Shown here piece after piece: positions 21,558 to 32,428 of a DNA stretch of 64,000 nt. The notes below the pieces were generated by a model. The model was not told the DNA's origin, searched no databases, and saw only the letters and a list, made by a program, of their open reading frames with translations. Where the stretch lies: positions 42,668,153-42,732,152 of the forward strand of contig NC_087071.1 in the NCBI RefSeq assembly GCF_963678635.1, in the 5' to 3' direction. Position numbers and translations under genes: made by a program. Numbering within the stretch: position 1 is the first letter of the stretch; each line of letters opens with the position of its first letter. This stretch comes from Symsagittifera roscoffensis. Lineage: Eukaryota > Xenacoelomorpha > Acoela > Convolutidae.

Positions 21558-22255
21558 TGCTATGCGAAAAGATAAATTACCAAACTTTGTAAAATTTGGT
21601 TGAGAGATGAAACTAACAAAAGCATGTGGAACTTATTATTGTTCAAAAAACAATATGAATTTTGATAAAAGAAAAAATAATCTACAGTTTCTATAGATTT
21701 TACGTGTAAGTTAGTGAAAGCGGAAATAAAAGCAATTTTTTTAATTAAAAGACAATTCCAAACAAAATTTGCTGATCCAGGTGGCTGCTGCTATAGAACA
21801 AGGTTTTTCTAGCTTTCATTCAGATTCTGAAAACTAACCGATTTATAATTCCGTTTTCACAGATTTTTATGAAAAACTTATGGTGACCCAAGAGCATTGT
21901 GTCCTCAAACGCAATTGATACTGTTCTTTGGACATTTGTGAAATCCATATACTCTAGTTGGTCTCTCTTGATCAAAACTTCTAACATTTCGGTAAATGTC
22001 ACCTACCCTTTTTCCGATTATCTCTACGCTTTGTACAAATTAAGATTTTATTTGATTGCTTTTCACTATCAGGCGAAATTATAAACCAGTTAAATTGCAC
22101 TGTTCATCACAATATACAATGGGAGAGAGCAAAATGAAGTGCTAGGTTTTGCAAAAAAAAGAGTGCTACCCAAAAAAATTATACGTTCTCATCTATGTTT
22201 TAACCAGAAAGTGGTTTCGGTGCAAATTTATTGGCTCAGAATGTCTTATACGAGT
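21326..22255. repeat. 0.9-kb unit bounded by ~55-bp imperfect inverted repeats, copy A
   Basis: The left arm reads GATGAGCCGATAGGTTGCGC..TTTTCTGATTAGAGCATAGAT. The right arm, on the minus strand from about 22,255, reads ATTCTGAGCCAATAAATTTG..CTTTCTGGTTAAAACATAGAT. The interior has no recognised gene. A second complete copy is at 39,952-40,865, again just before a DNA-polymerase-B region, and partial left arms are at 10,565, 37,165, 38,155 and 39,185. It could be a nonautonomous transposon or a structured part of the Polinton. Confidence 0.6.
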
Positions 22256-22904
22256 TCGTAAAATACAAAATTAAAATAAGAAACTCATTTATTGAAACTG
22301 AGTGATTGTTTAATTGTTGGTTATCGATTTATAAAGAGTGATCTGCTCAATTTTTCTACAAACTGATGCTCTTGCTTAAAGATAGAAAATTCTTTTTAAG
22401 ATTTTAATTAAGATACAAAGAACACTTCAAACTTTAGCACGGTGTGAAAAATAGTTCTTTTTTTGAAATTTGGAGAATATGCTTCAGTTATTTGAACATT
22501 GTGCAAAAAACATCCCATTTGCTTTAACAGGATGCAGAAATTAATCAATTTATTTAACAAGTGTAGAATCTCTTTTTAGTTTTACTGAAAGTAGTGGATT
22601 TTTTTAAAATTGAAAACTTGCACTAATTTTTCTTTGAATTATTGTTCGGAAAAAAACTAAGACCATTTTTGTCAATCAAAGAACTTGAAATAAACTTTAT
22701 GAAACAATTTTTTTTACAAACTCGTCGATCAAAGACCTGTCGAGCAGCTAGAGAGTTCTCAATTGATCTTTGAAAAGACATTGCCGCTACAAATAGGAAA
22801 TTTTTGTATCTTTCAAATGTCGTATTTCGATATCAAAATCAAGATGTTTTTTTTGAGAGATCTCAATTAGCGTGTTTAAAGCTGACTCGATAAAATTTCA
22901 AAGG

Positions 22905-23340
22905 AGAGAAGAAATGTTTGATGTCGTGGAGCAATGAACTCAAGAATATCGAAAAACAAACTAGAAATTCAAACTGATACGAAATGTTTCTCTTATGACC
23001 ACCCAAAGTGATGTCCCACCGTGATGTTCACACTATGTCTTACCCGAGTTCTCAACACGAAATTGGCCGGTAAACCGTCTTTTGCTGAACAAACACAGAC
23101 TGCCATGAAAAGGTCAACTAGGTCTTTTCCATGCACTAAAAAACGCTGAATGGTCATAACTACCTCGAAGCTCATGCATTTCAATTATTTACAGAGCTTA
23201 ATACAACATCAGATTTTTATCCAGTTAACTTTTTTTTAAAGTGGCAAATGATGATCTACCAATAGCTGAGGTAATAGTTGCACGCATCATTTTCATATAC
23301 AATTTTGACATCCAGGAAGGCGGAAATGTAGGAGAGTTAG
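22905..23340 (+). pseudogene. Reading-frame relic upstream of PolB, copy A
   Basis: Starts ATGTTTGATGTCGTGGAGCA, matching ATGTTTGATATCGTAGAGCA at 42,235. The best conserved translated stretch, in the other frame, is TKLAGKPSFAEQTQTAMKR, matching TKLPGKLSFIEQRQTAMQR at 42,255-42,440. Several stops and frameshifts are present. It probably belongs to the N-terminal part of the polymerase gene or to a separate gene before it; I cannot tell which. Confidence 0.4.
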
Positions 23341-23399
23341 CTAGGAGAAAAGTCGGGAAAAAAATGAAATTTGCCAGATTGCTTTAATTCACCCTTCGT

Positions 23400-24440
23400 A
23401 CATTGTAAAAGTTTTTGAATATGAAGACGAATGCATTGATGAAGAAAATAAGGATGACATGTCTTGCAAGTTTTTGAGAATTCAAAAAGTTCCGCTGACC
23501 GCAACATTACTTAGTACGCTATCTAATATTTTCATCGTTTTTTGGATTCAGTCATGGGAAACCACTATCTGATTCTTATCAAGTCATATTTGATCCCGTT
23601 CCATAATTGTGATAAATACCACCAACATTCTGATGAATTCTAACCAACAGTTTGAAAAAGCAACCGTGTTCATATCGTTAAAACACGACCGGAAACCAGA
23701 GAAAATAGACTGTTACCCTGTTGATGACTACTGCAATCACTGTAGCACATTATTTGAACCTATTATATGTTCTGCTTCTAACAAGAAACCTTTGTATATT
23801 TGACAGATGAAGAGGTTGAAATGGAAATAAGGAAAAGAGCATGAATGATTTGAGACGCGAGTAAAAAAAACATTAAGCTGGAATGGGAGTATTGGTAGCA
23901 ACCAAAAACAAATTTTACAGTCAGGATTCGTTTCATGAAATTATTCCTCTACAAAAGATACTTATCTACTGATCACTTACTTTAGAAAAAACTGAAATCT
24001 TTTTGGCTAAACTCAATGAGAATTGATAGTTTCCAACAAGTTAGGTCCACCTCTTGAAGTTTTTCTCCAACTTTCAAAACACAGAAGCGTATCAGAATGA
24101 TTTTGGTGAAAACTATGCCAAAGAACATGATGTTTAAAAAACCGTGAAAATATACTTTAAAAAAGAAAATTGCGCAATCATCACTCATCTCCTTAACTTC
24201 AATCTGGAATCATGCTTTTTTGTCTAAAGATCTCTCTGTTTGTTTATTGAACAGCTGCTAAGGTAGTCAGACTGAACAATCCATTTTAGAAGCAAAGGAC
24301 TCAACGAAGAAACTTTTGAAGATACTGGTGATTGCCCGGTGTCTAAATACAGACAAGAACAAAAAACTATAACGTTAAAGTCGACAAATTGTGAACTATA
24401 ATCCATTAACCATCTATTCGGGACATATGAACCAAATTAG
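23400..24440 (+). pseudogene. DNA polymerase B (Polinton type) relic, copy A
   Basis: Fragments recognisable by comparison with the copy at 43.0-45.2 kb. They are FEYEDECIDEENKDDMSCKF with LRIQK (about 23,415-23,490), a zinc-ribbon-like IDCYPVDDYCNHCSTLF (about 23,710), and a final SKGLNEETFEDTGDCPVSKYR (24,291 onward) with LKSTNCEL, typical of the PolB C-terminus. The palm motifs present in copy C are missing here, deleted at about 24,250. Protein-primed family-B polymerases replicate Polintons. This copy is inactive: many stops and a missing catalytic core. The 3' end faces the sulfotransferase-like gene. Confidence 0.55.
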
Positions 24441-25223
24441 AAAGAACTGCTTTACCTTTCCCAAAAATGGAAGTTCTTACTAATGGAATTCATACTGAAC
24501 CATTCACTTTATAGATTGAACAATTATATTGTTTAAAAAATTCCATATAATGCAGTGATATACATTCTTTCTTGTTATTTTTTTAAATTTTTGAAAAACG
24601 TTGTTTTTTTTGAATTTCAGTTAGTTTTCAGCAAAGTTTCTGACAGCTTCAACAAAAAATCTAAATCCTAATAATTAGTCTCATATAGATTGTTCTGAGG
24701 ATTTTTAAATTTTGCTGTATTGGCAAACTGGTGCGCCGAAATTTTTGCCATTTGCAACTTACCATCTCAAACCTCGTATCTGAATACAGGGTCGATTTAT
24801 GACCTACCTTAATACATTGAAAACCCACTCCCTCTCCAAAAACGTAGGCGGCGGTGCCAGGAATTTATAGCATATCTTTTTACGTTGAGGACTGCCGAGA
24901 TCATCAGCTCTTATCACACGTATACTACTATCAGCCATCGTAATTTTGACGGCTAAAATCTTGGCTTGTATCACTTGTATCAGATATTGAAAAGGTTGCG
25001 CCAACAAGAGTAACTAGTATCATTTTAAGCATAAATTTCATATAAATTCACATCCGAATAGTTAATAGTTCTATTAGTGATCTTTTGATTGATTCAGATA
25101 TTCTTCAAACTCGAACATTTTTTTGCAGCTTTTTACTTGCCCCAAAAACTAATGCTTATAAAAGCTCAGTTTATTAATGAGAACGCAAATCAAACTCTTG
25201 TTTAATTCATTTTGATGTAGTCA
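24441..25223. repeat. Intergenic block shared by three copies (PolB end to sulfotransferase)
   Basis: This ~0.8-kb block is nearly identical at 29,060-29,820, and its right half (24,890-25,110) recurs at 45,360-45,575. It holds no convincing gene. On the minus strand the phrase TTTGAGATGGTAAGTT and the end ..TTCAATGTATTAAG|GTAGGT resemble splice sites, so the 67-codon minus-strand frame (25,007 down to 24,804) could be an exon, but its conservation is explained by the recent duplication. Confidence 0.6.
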
Positions 25224-26021
25224 TCAATCTTTGCAACATTTGCAGTCGCTTTGCAAATTTTCATATAATGGCATGCATCTCGCAATCAAATGATCCAGTT
25301 GCTTAAGTTCATTTGAACTCAACTTCTTTCTTGTGAACTTCGAATTTTCGAAATCAACTCCCAGATTCGTAGACTTTAGCGCGTTCTCGTACATGTCAAC
25401 TTTGAATCCATTCACAATTTGAATAGAATCTTTTGATTCATAAGGTATCCACCAGTTCATAGGAAGATCGGCGCCTTCGCAAGAAACCATTTCCATCATT
25501 TTCTGATCAAAGGGTAGTTTGGCAAAATCACAAACTGATTTCACAATTTTCTCGCTTCTTTCTGCATTCATTGAACTGGTATCAAAAACCAAATATGGTC
25601 GTCCTATGTTTTTCAGGCTGTCTCGAATTTTTATTAGAGCTTCTAAATAATGATTTAAAGGATTAGCCTTTATAATTTGGCTTCTAATGAAATAAGGCGT
25701 GGGTTTGCCGTCAACTTTTACCGTGGAAAGAGCAATTTGTTCAGGATTTCGAATCATCAAAAGGTGACTGACACTTTTTTGATGTGTCCAAAAATCAATT
25801 TCTTCTTCTGAAAAATAAACTGCGTTATCTTTCATAAAAATGTAATCAGAATTCTTGAAGAATTTTTTAACTTTTTCGTGAACAGGAATTTCACCATCGT
25901 CATTTCTCCGGCCATAAGTGTAGGGGTGAAATAGGCATACAGTTTCAGTGTTGTTGGTCAAAGCTCTGCAAATAGCTGTTGATCTCGACCGTGGCGCTAT
26001 CCAAATAATGAGTTTGCCCAT
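25224..26021 (-). CDS. Sulfotransferase-like protein, full-length copy
   Basis: An intact, intronless 265-residue protein starting MGKLIIWIAPRSRSTAICRA. Residues 9-16 (APRSRSTA) form the P-loop-like 5'-phosphosulfate-binding motif. RNPEQIALS (91-99) provides the Arg and Ser, eight residues apart, of the 3'-phosphate-binding motif. Length and layout fit cytosolic or Golgi-type PAPS-dependent sulfotransferases; without a signal peptide it should be cytosolic. Substrate unknown. The C-terminus is cysteine-rich (CKCCKD). It is convergent with the PolB relic and is repeated with its flank at 29.8-30.4 kb, so it may be a passenger of the Polinton-type element rather than an ordinary host gene. The ATG at 26,021 is conserved in both copies. 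Confidence 0.75.
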   Translation of the reverse strand: MGKLIIWIAPRSRSTAICRALTNNTETVCLFHPYTYGRRNDDGEIPVHEKVKKFFKNSDYIFMKDNAVYFSEEEIDFWTHQKSVSHLLMIRNPEQIALSTVKVDGKPTPYFIRSQIIKANPLNHYLEALIKIRDSLKNIGRPYLVFDTSSMNAERSEKIVKSVCDFAKLPFDQKMMEMVSCEGADLPMNWWIPYESKDSIQIVNGFKVDMYENALKSTNLGVDFENSKFTRKKLSSNELKQLDHLIARCMPLYENLQSDCKCCKD

Positions 26022-26374
26022 GTTTCAAAATACAATAAGCTGTTGGAAAATAAATTCATAAATCCGACCACCAAGGGTTTTCTTTTTCAACCTTTTCTAT
26101 AACTTCATATACCACAAATAATTTTCAGATGGTGTCGATCAGAATATTTAAGTTCTTACAACTTTTGATCATTTTTAATTTTCCTGTTGACGCAATGAAA
26201 CCGATTTTTTTTCCGGAAAAAAAACTGTAAATTCTTAGTTTGTTGTTAGTTTATTTATATGTAGCTTTCAGTGCTCCTACTCATACACACAAGAAAAAAT
26301 GAAACGAATTTTTTCGATTATTCAAAATATTGTGTTTTTGCAAAAAAAACATTGGTTGGATTTTTCTGCTACTA
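26022..26374 (-). promoter_or_regulatory. 5' flank of the sulfotransferase-like gene
   Basis: About 350 bases conserved with 30,392-30,750 at lower identity than the coding region. It contains no other gene and is the likely promoter/5'UTR. No TATA or other specific element could be assigned with confidence. It ends at the insertion point of the 956-bp element. Confidence 0.4.
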
Positions 26375-27330
26375 CCCGCATCCAGTTTCAAGCGTTATTA
26401 ATAGATTATATTACGATTTTAGTACCAGTCTTACAAAAATTGAGAAACAATCGTCTTTAATCAATTAATAATTGATTATAATCTTTCTTTTTGAAATCAA
26501 AATGTGAATGAATTTAATCCTTTATAATTGATTTTAATCGATGATTTTTTCGTCTATTTTTCGATACAATAATAATCGATCCATATTTTTTATTCAAGTT
26601 TCTAGTTCTTTAGTTTTGCACAAAAATCTATTATTATCGATTATAATTGATTATAACCCCTTTTGTTTGTTCAATTTGTCTTCGAAGTTGCATCTAAATT
26701 GCTTATAAATTATGCTTTTTGTGGACGTTGGTTCCTATGAAAAATGAGAAAAACTTTTTAAAGTTTTCCAATTAACTCAAATTTATAAGTTTTTTGACAT
26801 TGCTTCCCCATTAGAGTTGTTTTGTGATTCATATTTGAAATGTCTTAAGCACGAAAACATCAGCAAATTGATTAAGTTTCATGATTGATTCGGAAGATTT
26901 ATTTTTCATTTACCGCGGGAACCTTTCCACTCATATGAAAGGATCTCTATGAAACTTTTGTTTCGTGGTAAAACTTTGTGTTCAGATGATCCAAAGTGTT
27001 CAAGACATCTCTCTTGTAGAGGTTTTCTTAATGACACAAAAATAATAAGATATGATTCGAATGTAGTTTTGAATTGACAAAATTTCGGCAAAATAAGAGA
27101 TTATAATCGATTATAATCGATTATGATTGATTTTAAGGGATTTTTGTAAGAACTATAATCAATTATAGTCGATTATAAAAGATTATAATCTCTTGGAAAA
27201 AATCACGGTTATAATCAATTAAAAATCCTTTAAACAACTAATTTTGGTAATTATAATCAATTATAATTGTCCGAAAAACATCATAATAATCCGTTATAAT
27301 CGATTACTTACGCCTAAATTTGGATGCGGG
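26375..27330. mobile_element. 956-bp nonautonomous DNA transposon (TA target duplication)
   Basis: The ends are perfect 10-bp inverted repeats, CCCGCATCCA...TGGATGCGGG, flanked by TA on both sides (26,373-26,374 and 27,331-27,332). The homologous uninserted site in the duplicated block reads CTGCTACTAGTACAG (about 30,745-30,760), so excision of 956 bases plus one TA restores it exactly. The TA duplication fits Tc1/mariner-like or related MITEs. The interior is AT-rich with many palindromic ATTATAATCGATTATAAT-type words (26,450-26,660 and 27,090-27,310) and encodes no transposase. Confidence 0.85.
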
Positions 27331-27332
27331 TA

Positions 27333-28410
27333 GTACAGTAATTGAAGAAATGTTGGTTTCTGTTCATTTCAATTATCGAAAAAGTTTTTGTTGGAAAAAC
27401 AAATCAATTTTAGAAACAGATGAAACAGATTAACAATCCAATTAACATATTTCAAATAAACAGATTTGTGTTGAATATTTAATTAGCAAACAGGGCTTAA
27501 GCTTATCAGGTTAACCTTTCAACTTCTAATGTGCAACATTGGACATATTTTGATTGATTATGGTTCATCGACATTAAAGTGATGCATTGACAGTTCCAAA
27601 GATCAAATCAAAAAAAGAAAAGTTATACTTCGAAAATGCCATTTAGTCTTAGAGATGATCAGCGCCATAAAATGCGCATTGTTAAAGTTCAAAAGATTAG
27701 TAAATAACTGTTATGCAGAAAACTATGAGTTGAGGTATCATATGAGAATCCACCAAAAATTTAAGTTTTTGCATAAATTGATTGAATAAAGTTCGACAGG
27801 ATTCCTAACGCAAATCAAGATTTGAAAAAAAATCTTATTCTCCCCTTCTATTTTTTCAAAGGCAAAAAACACTATATTTACGCTGAAAATGGTCAGGTAT
27901 GTTTAAAACAGATAGTTTTGAAAAGATGCTCTTCGAAAACAAACATGGGTTGAACCAAATAAACTGTCTTGTCATCAGTTTTAAAAAGTTGATTTGGGGA
28001 AGATTGGTACATAATAAAGAAACATTTGACATTAATCTATATTACGGTTAAAAATTGTAGGTTAATTTGAAAAAGTTTGGACTGAACACTGAATGCGACT
28101 GAACAGCTGGTCAAAAATGTTCAATAGGAGATTTTTTAACAGATAATGGGCGTTACATTTGTCCTGTTAGGTCGAATGCGCATAGAGCAGACATGCAATT
28201 TAATTAATTCTTTATATTCAACTCAAGAATTTCAGACATCACCATCAATTTCAGATAATTCCGGGCAAAAGTACAACTTGTTTTAGAGTGTTAACAAATC
28301 TGCACTTAGTAATCTGCATCTGATTTAAATTGCATCTACATGAATCCCACACTGACAATCCGTAGGACGGCAAATATTTTGTTTTACTTAGATGACACCC
28401 AAAATATCGT
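27333..28410 (+). pseudogene. Decayed possible zinc-finger gene region, copy 1
   Basis: Conserved with 30,757-31,825. One frame near 27,700 reads CYAENYELRYHMRIHQKF, which looks like the second half of a C2H2 zinc finger; the corresponding stretch in copy 2 keeps LRYHMIILQKF. Stops and frameshifts are frequent, and no long frame is common to both copies. Identity is uncertain; this may be a host gene relic carried in the 4.6-kb duplication. Confidence 0.3.
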
Positions 28411-28475
28411 AGATCTATTTGCATGAAGTTGATAGTTGATACTTTGAAAACTTCGGTCGTTTTCGAAAATGCCAA

Positions 28476-28750
28476 CACTCTGAAAAATATGAGGTAAAGT
28501 TACCTTAAGTCACTTAAGGTATATAGTTTTTCAGGAAAAATTTACATCAAGTCTACATAAAAATTACTTAAGGTAAATCTTTACCCTAAAAAGTTAAGGT
28601 AACTTAAGGTAAGTTTAGGTAAATTTTGCAAATTTTTTGAAAACATTATTTCGGAGGTAATTTTTTAATCAAAGCATTTTAAACCTTTCTTTTAGAGCAC
28701 TTAGTGTAGTACTATTGCACATAGTTTTAGAGCACTTAGTGTAGTGTTTT
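28476..28750. repeat. Cluster of ACTTAAGGTA palindromic words and a 21-bp direct repeat
   Basis: From 28,496 to 28,625 the words TACCTTAAGT/ACTTAAGGTA occur at least five times in both orientations, including the dyad TACCTTAAGTcACTTAAGGT. At 28,692-28,745 TTTTAGAGCACTTAGTGTAG occurs twice, 37 bases apart. This lies at the seam between the two 4.6-kb blocks. No gene. Confidence 0.6.
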
Positions 28751-28853
28751 CAATTGTAAAAAGGAACCATGATAAAATGAAAAAAGTAGACCATGATTGC
28801 ATCATCAAGTTTTGTCACCTCAGTCAGTTGTTCAACCCAAATACTCTCAGAGC

Positions 28854-29060
28854 TAAGGTAGTCAGAGTGAACAATCCATTTTAGTAGCAAAGGACTCAAC
28901 GAAGAAACTTTTGAAGATACTGTTGATTGTCCAGTGTCTAAATACAGACAAGATCATAAAACTATAACGTTGAAGTCGACAAATTGTGAACTCCAATCCA
29001 TTAACCATCTCTTCGGGACATATGAAGAAAATTAGAAAGATCTGATTTACCTTTACCCGA
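28854..29060 (+). pseudogene. DNA polymerase B C-terminal fragment, copy B
   Basis: The fragment begins within the polymerase 3' end and reads SKGLNEETFEDTVDCPVSKY with LKSTNCEL, nearly identical to 24,291-24,420. Nothing upstream of it is polymerase-like, so the duplication breakpoint lies at about 28,850. It marks the start of the second PolB-end/sulfotransferase block. Confidence 0.55.
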
Positions 29061-29824
29061 AAAAAGAAGTTCTTACTGATGGAATTCATACTGAACTATT
29101 CAATTTGTAGATTTAACAATTATATTGTAAAAAAAATTCCATATAATGCAGTGATATACATTCTTTTTTGTTATTTTTTTAAATTTTTGAAAAACGTTGT
29201 TTTTTTGGAATTTCAGTTAGTTTTCAGCAAAGTTTCTGACAGCTTCAACAAAAAAACTAAATCCTAATAATTAGTCTCATATAGATTGTTCTGAGGATTT
29301 TTAAATTTTGCTGTATTGGCAAACTGGTGCGCCGAAATTTTTGCCAATTGCAACTTACCATCTCAAACCTCGTATCTGAATACAGGGTCGATTTATGACC
29401 TACCTTAATACATTGAAAACCCACTCCCTCTCCAAAAACGTAGGCGGCGGTGCCAGGAATTTATAGCATATCTTTTTACGTTGAGGACTGCCGAGATCAT
29501 CAGCTCTTATCACACGTATACTACTATCAGCCATCGTAATTTTGACGGCTAAAATCTTGGCTTGTATCACTTGTATCAGATATTGAAAAGGTTGCGCCAA
29601 CAAGAGTAACTAGTATCATTTTAAGCATAAATTTCATATAAATTCACATCCGAATAGTTAATAGTTCTATTAGTGATCTTTTGATTGATTCAGATATTCT
29701 TCAAACTCGAACATTTTTTTGCAGCTTTTTACTTGCCCCAAAAACTATTGCTTGTAAAAGCTCAGTTTATTAATGAGAACGCAAATCAAACTCTTGATTA
29801 ATTCATTTTGATGTAGTCATCAAT

Positions 29825-30391
29825 CTATGCAACAAGATCGGCGCCTTCGCAAGAAACCATTTCCATCATTTTCTGATCAAAGGGTAGTTTGGCAAAATCA
29901 CAAACTGATTTCACAATCTTCTCGCTTTTTTCTGTATGCATAGAACTCGTATCAAAAATCAAATACGGTCGTCCTATGTTCTTTAGGCTCTCTCGAATTT
30001 TTATTAGAGCTTCTAAATAATGGTTCAAAGGGTTAGCCTTTATAATTTGGCTTCTAATGAAATAATGCGTGGCTTTGCTGTCAATTTTTACCGTGGAAAG
30101 AGCAATTTGTTCCGGATTTCGAATAATCAAAACGTGACTGACACATTTTTCATGTGTCCAAAAATCAATTTCTTCTTCTGAAAAATAAACTGCGTTATCT
30201 TTCATAAAAATGTAATCAGAATTCTTGAAGAATTTTTTAACTTTTTCGTGAACAGGAATTTCACCATCGTCATTTCTCCGGCCATAAGTGTAGGGGTGAA
30301 ATAGGCATACAGTTTCAGTGTTGTTGGTCAAAGCTCTGCAAATAGCTGTTGATCTTGACCGTGGCGCTATCCAAATAATGAGTTTGCCCAT
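29825..30391 (-). pseudogene. Sulfotransferase-like protein, truncated copy
   Basis: 188 codons, very similar to the first 186 residues of the gene at 25,224-26,021, including APRSRSTA and RNPEQIALS. A deletion of about 220 bases, corresponding to 25,240-25,461 in copy 1, removes the C-terminal ~77 residues and gives a new end VA-stop. The remaining frame has no stop or shift, so truncation may be recent or the short form tolerated. Substitutions cluster around residues 80-155 (WTHEKCVSHVLIIR versus WTHQKSVSHLLMIR). Probably non-functional, because the removed part belongs to the core fold. Confidence 0.7.
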
Positions 30392-31828
30392 TTTTCAAAA
30401 TACAATAAGCTCTTGGAAAATAAATTTTTAAATCCGACCACCAAGGGTTTGCTTTTTCAAATTTTTCTTTAACTTATTTAACATCATATAAACTAAATAG
30501 TTTTCAGATGGTGTCGATCAGAGTATTTAAATTCCTACAACTTTTTTTAATTTATTTTAATTTCCCTGTTGACGCAATGAAACTGAATTTTTCTTCCGGA
30601 AAAAATTGTAAGTTGTTAGTTTGTTGCTAGTTCATTTCTATTTTATTGTCAGTGCTCCTACTCATACACACAAGTAAGAATGAAACACATTTTTTCGATT
30701 ATTTAAAACTTTTGTTTTTGAAAAAAACTTTGGTTGGAATTTTCTGCTACTAGTACAGTAATAGAAGAAAGGTTTGTTTCTGCTCATTTCAATTATCGAA
30801 AAAAGATTTTGTTGGAAAAATAAATCAACTTTATAACCCGATGACCATCTTAACATTCAAATTTACAGAATTCAAATAAACAGATTTGTATTGAATATTT
30901 ATTAGGTAAACAGGGCTAAAGTTATCAGGTTAACAATCTTTCATCTTCTATTTTGTAATGTGCAACATTGGACACATTTTGATTGATTATGGTTGACCGA
31001 TATTAAAGTGATGAGTTGACAATTCCAAAGATCAAATAGAAAAATGAAAAGTGGTACTTCGAAAACGCCATTTAGTCATACAGATGATCATCGTCATAAA
31101 ATTTGCAGTTTCAAAGTTCAAAACTCTAGAAAATAAGTTGAGGTATCATATGATAATTCTTCAAAAATTTAACGTTTTTGCAAACATTGATGAGAGAAAA
31201 ATTGACAGATTTCTTAACGCAAATCAAGATTTAAAAAATATCCCCCTACTATTATTTTAAAGGAAAAATGCAATACATATTTACGCTGAAAGTGGTCAGG
31301 TGTGTTCAAAACAGATAGTTCTGAAAAGTTGTTCTTTAAAAACAAACATTGGTTGAACCAAATAAACTATGACTTGTCATCAGTTTTAAAAAGTTGATTC
31401 GAGGAAGATTGGTTCATAAAGAAAAAACGTTTGACTTCAATCTATAAGACGGTTGAGAATTGTGGGTTAATTTAAAAATGTTGAACACTGAAAGCGACTG
31501 AACTGCAGGTCAAAAATGTTCAACAGTAGATTTTTTTTTATCAGATAATGAGAGTCACATTTGACCGGTTATTGCGAATTTGCATAGAGCAGACATGGAA
31601 AATAACTAATCCTTTATATTCAAATCAATATTTAGAGTTATATCAACATCAGTTTCAGTTAATTTCCGGCAAAGGGATAACTTGTTTTTGGATTATTAAC
31701 AAATCTGCACTTCGCAATCTGCATCTAACTAAAACTGCATAGACCTGAATCCCCTGCTTACATTCCGTAGGACGGCAACTTTCTTTTTTCTAACTTAGAC
31801 ACGAGACCCAACATATCATAGTGACATA

Positions 31829-31985
31829 GGGGTACAGTGTATGTTTATGTTAAGTTTTGTTATTTATGCCCCTGAATGTCTGGCCATCGGTCCTCCTCTA
31901 GTCACTGTTCTTTCTAGACTTCTGGGTCTTTACTTTCATACACTCTATATGTTTTCTTACCTCAACTTGGCGCAGCCAGCAGATA
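31829..31985 (+). repeat. Putative Ty3/Gypsy 5' LTR and primer site
   Basis: About 140 bases from TGACATAGGGGTACAG to CTTACCTCA, with a TATA-like CTCTATATG, followed by TTGGCGCAGCCAGCAG, a common form of Gypsy primer-binding site. The position fits: the gag ATG follows at 32,077. The element interrupts the duplicated block. The 3' LTR was not found. Confidence 0.5.
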
Positions 31986-32076
31986 AAAAAGAGAGATTAT
32001 TGTTTCTTTCTGGAACTCAAGACTACCTGATCCTCCAACCTACTGGGAAGAATGGATAGTTAAATTCCATTGGGGG

Positions 32077-32428
32077 ATGACAGCGAAATACGATATCGAC
32101 CTGGAAGACTTCTACTTCGATGCCACCTGCCCAAGTCACCGCGTTGTCGGCGGAGCTAAACGAGAAAACCGGACGGAATCGGAAAAGAAACTCAAGTTGA
32201 ATCTTTGATTAAGAATTGAAGACGAGGCGCAACGAATTGTTGAAGCCAGGCAGCCAGGAGTCAAAATAAAAAATAAAAGATACCTTAAAGTCTTGGACCG
32301 GGTGGAACGCGTATTCAAACGAAAATATAACGAAACGCCTGAAAAGGGGTTGTTGTATGGTTGCAGACAAGGTGAGAACGAGACTTTTGAAAAGTTCCAC
32401 TCGGAATTGAGCGCGTTGATGGGGTAAT
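32077..32428 (+). pseudogene. Ty3/Gypsy gag N-terminal part (frameshifted)
   Basis: ATG 32,077 starts MTAKYDIDLEDFYFDATCPS. After a stop at about 32,206 the coding continues in another frame (RIEDEAQRIVEARQ...RYLKVLDRVERVFKRKY...FEKFHSELSALM), the helical capsid-like gag of this lineage. The following 32,430-33,190 is rich in lesions with no clear protein. A second copy of the same gag segment is at 62.7-63.1 kb. Base composition (near 45-50% GC) differs from the AT-rich surroundings. Confidence 0.65.

Larger units (their letters stand above)
28854..31825 (+). repeat. Second copy of the 4.6-kb PolB-end/sulfotransferase block
   Basis: Collinear with 24,253-28,410: PolB 3' end, intergenic block, sulfotransferase-like gene, flank and zinc-finger-like relic. 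The offset is 4,601 bases at the left end. Differences are the missing 956-bp transposon, a deletion of the sulfotransferase C-terminus, and scattered substitutions that are denser to the right of the gene. The right end is cut by the Gypsy LTR at about 31,829. Confidence 0.85.

Noticed and set aside
24804-25007. 67-codon frame MLAQPFQYLIQ.. identical at 29,400-29,603
   Set aside because: Identity is explained by the recent 4.6-kb duplication; the corresponding part at 45.4 kb does not keep the frame.
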